Assembly (NCBI GenBank): GCA_002005505.1
Contig: MVGU01000920.1
Span: forward strand, 140,001-162,500
DNA length: 22,500 bases
Reading direction: 5' to 3'
DNA from: Botryococcus braunii
Lineage: Eukaryota > Chlorophyta > Trebouxiophyceae
Below are positions 21,191 through 22,500 of this stretch, piece after piece (the stretch's first letter is position 1; every line of letters begins with the position of its first letter). Both the position numbers and the translations under genes were made by a program. Under the pieces are notes generated by a model, which was not told the DNA's origin, searched no databases, and saw only the letters and a program-made list of their open reading frames with translations.

Positions 21191-22036
21191 CCCCCCTCCA
21201 TCTCTCTCCGCACCCCCCCTCTCACACACACACACACACATGCACACGCATGCACGCATCACGCACACACACACACACACACACAGACACCACACACACA
21301 CACACCACACACCACACACACACACATCACACACACACGCACACACACACACACACACAAGCACACACGTATTGCAGTTGTATTTTTCACATTACAACGT
21401 GGTGTCCAACGCCCCGGAGATCTTGACCATGCACAATTCTACCGGTGGCTAAGGTTATGTAACTTACTTGGACAACAGATGCTCTTACGCATGGAGTGTG
21501 TTGCCAAATCAGACCCCATTCCAATCCAGAACTCAGGCCCTTTCGTGGCTTGCATTGCCCAGCATTGCGCCCCTCAAAAGGCATAGATTTACACGGCTTT
21601 CATGGCTCCAATGGCCGCACATATTTTTCATGGCTGCACACAGCTTTTACGATTTTCATGGATTTCACAGTTACATGGGTGTGCATGGCTTTCATGGCTG
21701 CACACATCCTTTTTGATTGTCACGGCTTTCCGAGTTTCATGGCTGCACGTGGTTGTCATGGCTGCACGTAGCTTTCATGATTCTCACGGCTTTCATGGCT
21801 TTCAGGGTCTTCATGGCTTTCATGGGTTCATGCCTGCACACGGCTTTCATGGCTGCACATGGCTTCACATGGCTTTCACTGCCGAATGCCTAAGTCCGTT
21901 GACAGGTGCTTTGACAGGATTGAGTGCGTGTGCAGGCTGTGGGGCATGCCACAGTTTTCACCGCGGATTCGTCGGATCCGTACTGGAAGATCGGCCGCAA
22001 AAACATTGCGCGGGCCTTCAGTGTCAAGAGCATGAG
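19972..22036 (+). CDS. cytochrome P450, N-terminal four exons, 3' partial
   Basis: Exons: 19972-20073, 20313-20483, 20872-20970, 21936-22036, all GT-AG; phases 0, 0, 0, then 2 out. They give 158 complete codons. Residues about 17-48 form the hydrophobic ER anchor (TTMLYAFIMVLSAGLIVKIL and on), followed by the proline hinge LPQPKESSMLLGH. Next come helix A (RSVEEWLHTLGG), beta-1 strands (IIVVRIMWLK, FVFISDP), helix B (WLVDEVLAA) and helix C, GHATVFTADSSDPYWKIGRK and NIARAFSVKSM, with the W-x-x-x-R pair (W141, R145) that contacts the haem propionates. The I-helix, ExxR and haem Cys loop lie beyond the window. The product is a haem monooxygenase on the ER membrane, served by a P450 reductase. 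The subfamily and substrate cannot be read from this part. ATG 19972 is chosen because the in-frame stop TAA at 19930 leaves no earlier start. Confidence 0.87.
21057..21368. repeat. composite C run, (CT)n and (CA)n microsatellite, P450 intron 3
   Basis: C run 21057-21067, interrupted (CT) about 21070-21188, C-rich, then interrupted (CA) about 21222-21368. It lies in intron 3 (20971-21935). Confidence 0.92.
21597..21878. repeat. minisatellite of TTTCATGGCTGCACA type, P450 intron 3
   Basis: A degenerate tandem array built from TTTCATGGC and TGCACAC/TGCACGT words, about 280 bp. The Gly-Phe-His-Gly-like peptides from it are artefacts of the repeat, since the real P450 frame resumes only at 21936. 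Confidence 0.8.
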
Positions 22037-22083
22037 GTCAGTCATCCGCGTACATGCGCCGTGGCTCTACGAATAGCCTGACA

Positions 22084-22166
22084 TGCAGGCCATGTGTACC
22101 CATGTGTACAGTCTCCACGGGAACCCTCTGGACGAGAACAACTCAAGATGGCCCATGTGTACCCAT
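22084..22166. repeat. duplicated CCATGTGTACCCATGTGTAC motif, P450 intron 4
   Basis: The 20-mer CCATGTGTACCCATGTGTAC, itself two tandem copies of CCATGTGTAC, appears near 22090-22109 and again near 22152-22171. Confidence 0.7.
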
Positions 22167-22227
22167 GTGTACCTCCTCAGCCCCCCCCCCCCCCATCCCA
22201 AGCACCTTCCTCCCCAGCGGCCCACAA

Positions 22228-22432
22228 GCACATGACACAGTGTCCACAGCACATGAATAATGTGCACAAGCACATGAACAATGTCCACAACACATGAACA
22301 GTGTGCACAAGTACATGACACAGCGTCCAGAAGCACATGAACAGTGTCCACAACACATGAAAAACATGCACAACACATAAACAGTGTGCACAAGCACATG
22401 AACAGTGCGCCCGCACCACAAGCACATGAGCA
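22228..22432. repeat. 20-bp minisatellite CACATGAACAGTGTGCACAA, P450 intron 4
   Basis: About ten degenerate units alternating GTGCAC and GTCCAC variants, preceded by a C run (22180-22193) and followed by a G run (about 22438-22451). Confidence 0.85.
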
Positions 22433-22452
22433 GTTTGAGGGGGGGGGGGGGA

Positions 22453-22500
22453 AGCAGTGCAGAGGGGATCAGGCACTACCCCAAGGTGATGCCGTGGAGG
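22453..22500 (+). CDS. possible P450 exon 5 (start only)
   Basis: After the G run, an acceptor AG at 22453-22454 or one at the following TGCAG could open the next exon. The first joins in phase with exon 4 and reads SAEGIRHYPKVMPWR, where IRHYPKVM fits the helix C-D region of P450s (xxRxxFPxV). The second reads GDQALPQGDAVE. The window ends before the exon does, and the upstream tract is purine-rich, which is poor for an acceptor. Confidence 0.3.

Noticed and set aside
21468..22081. Gly-Phe-His-Gly repeat frames
   Set aside because: They translate the intron 3 minisatellite. The P450 helix C exon at 21936-22036 is in a different frame.

Overview
This is intron-rich nuclear DNA from a eukaryote, not a prokaryote. 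Three spliced genes can be assembled exon by exon, all with GT-AG introns and consistent reading phases, and the space between and inside them is filled with very long dinucleotide microsatellites. The gene set (an SR-type splicing protein, a small heat-shock protein and an ER-anchored cytochrome P450) and the texture suggest a protist, and a green-lineage alga is my best guess. The sequence alone does not fix the taxon.

Layout. (1) Positions 1-842: composite (CT)/(TG)/(CA) microsatellites, then a small 25-bp periodic repeat; no exon recognised. (2) 843-9407, plus strand: eleven exons of a PNISR-like (PNN-interacting serine/arginine-rich) protein, open at its 5' end and complete at its 3' end, about 686 residues visible. 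One exon encodes a Tudor/SH3-like block that I do not know from animal PNISR, and its intron 9 holds a nested palindromic array of microsatellites. (3) 9408-11401: intergenic, with a diverged short duplication. (4) 11402-12094, minus strand: a compact three-exon Hsp20/alpha-crystallin gene, tail-to-tail with the PNISR gene. (5) 12334-13086 and 14659-15411: two 753-bp copies of a non-autonomous DNA transposon with 28-bp perfect terminal inverted repeats, differing at only six positions. The first copy ends about 240 bp upstream of the Hsp20 start codon. (6) 15412-19971: apparently gene-free, with a second repeat family (two copies of about 220-233 bp followed by pyrimidine-rich tracts), GTCC-rich DNA, long (CT) arrays and a cluster of short inverted repeats ending in a 31-bp-arm hairpin. 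(7) 19972 to the window end, plus strand: the first four exons (158 complete codons) of a cytochrome P450, from membrane anchor through helix C, with two introns full of minisatellites; the gene continues past the window.

The three genes do not form an operon or pathway; each is an independent nuclear transcription unit. I see no defence, CRISPR, viral or biosynthetic system. The points most worth following are the domain insertion in the PNISR-like protein, the young transposon pair beside the Hsp20 promoter, the nested complementary microsatellites inside an intron, and the cluster of hairpins with compensated stems at 19.26-19.73 kb.
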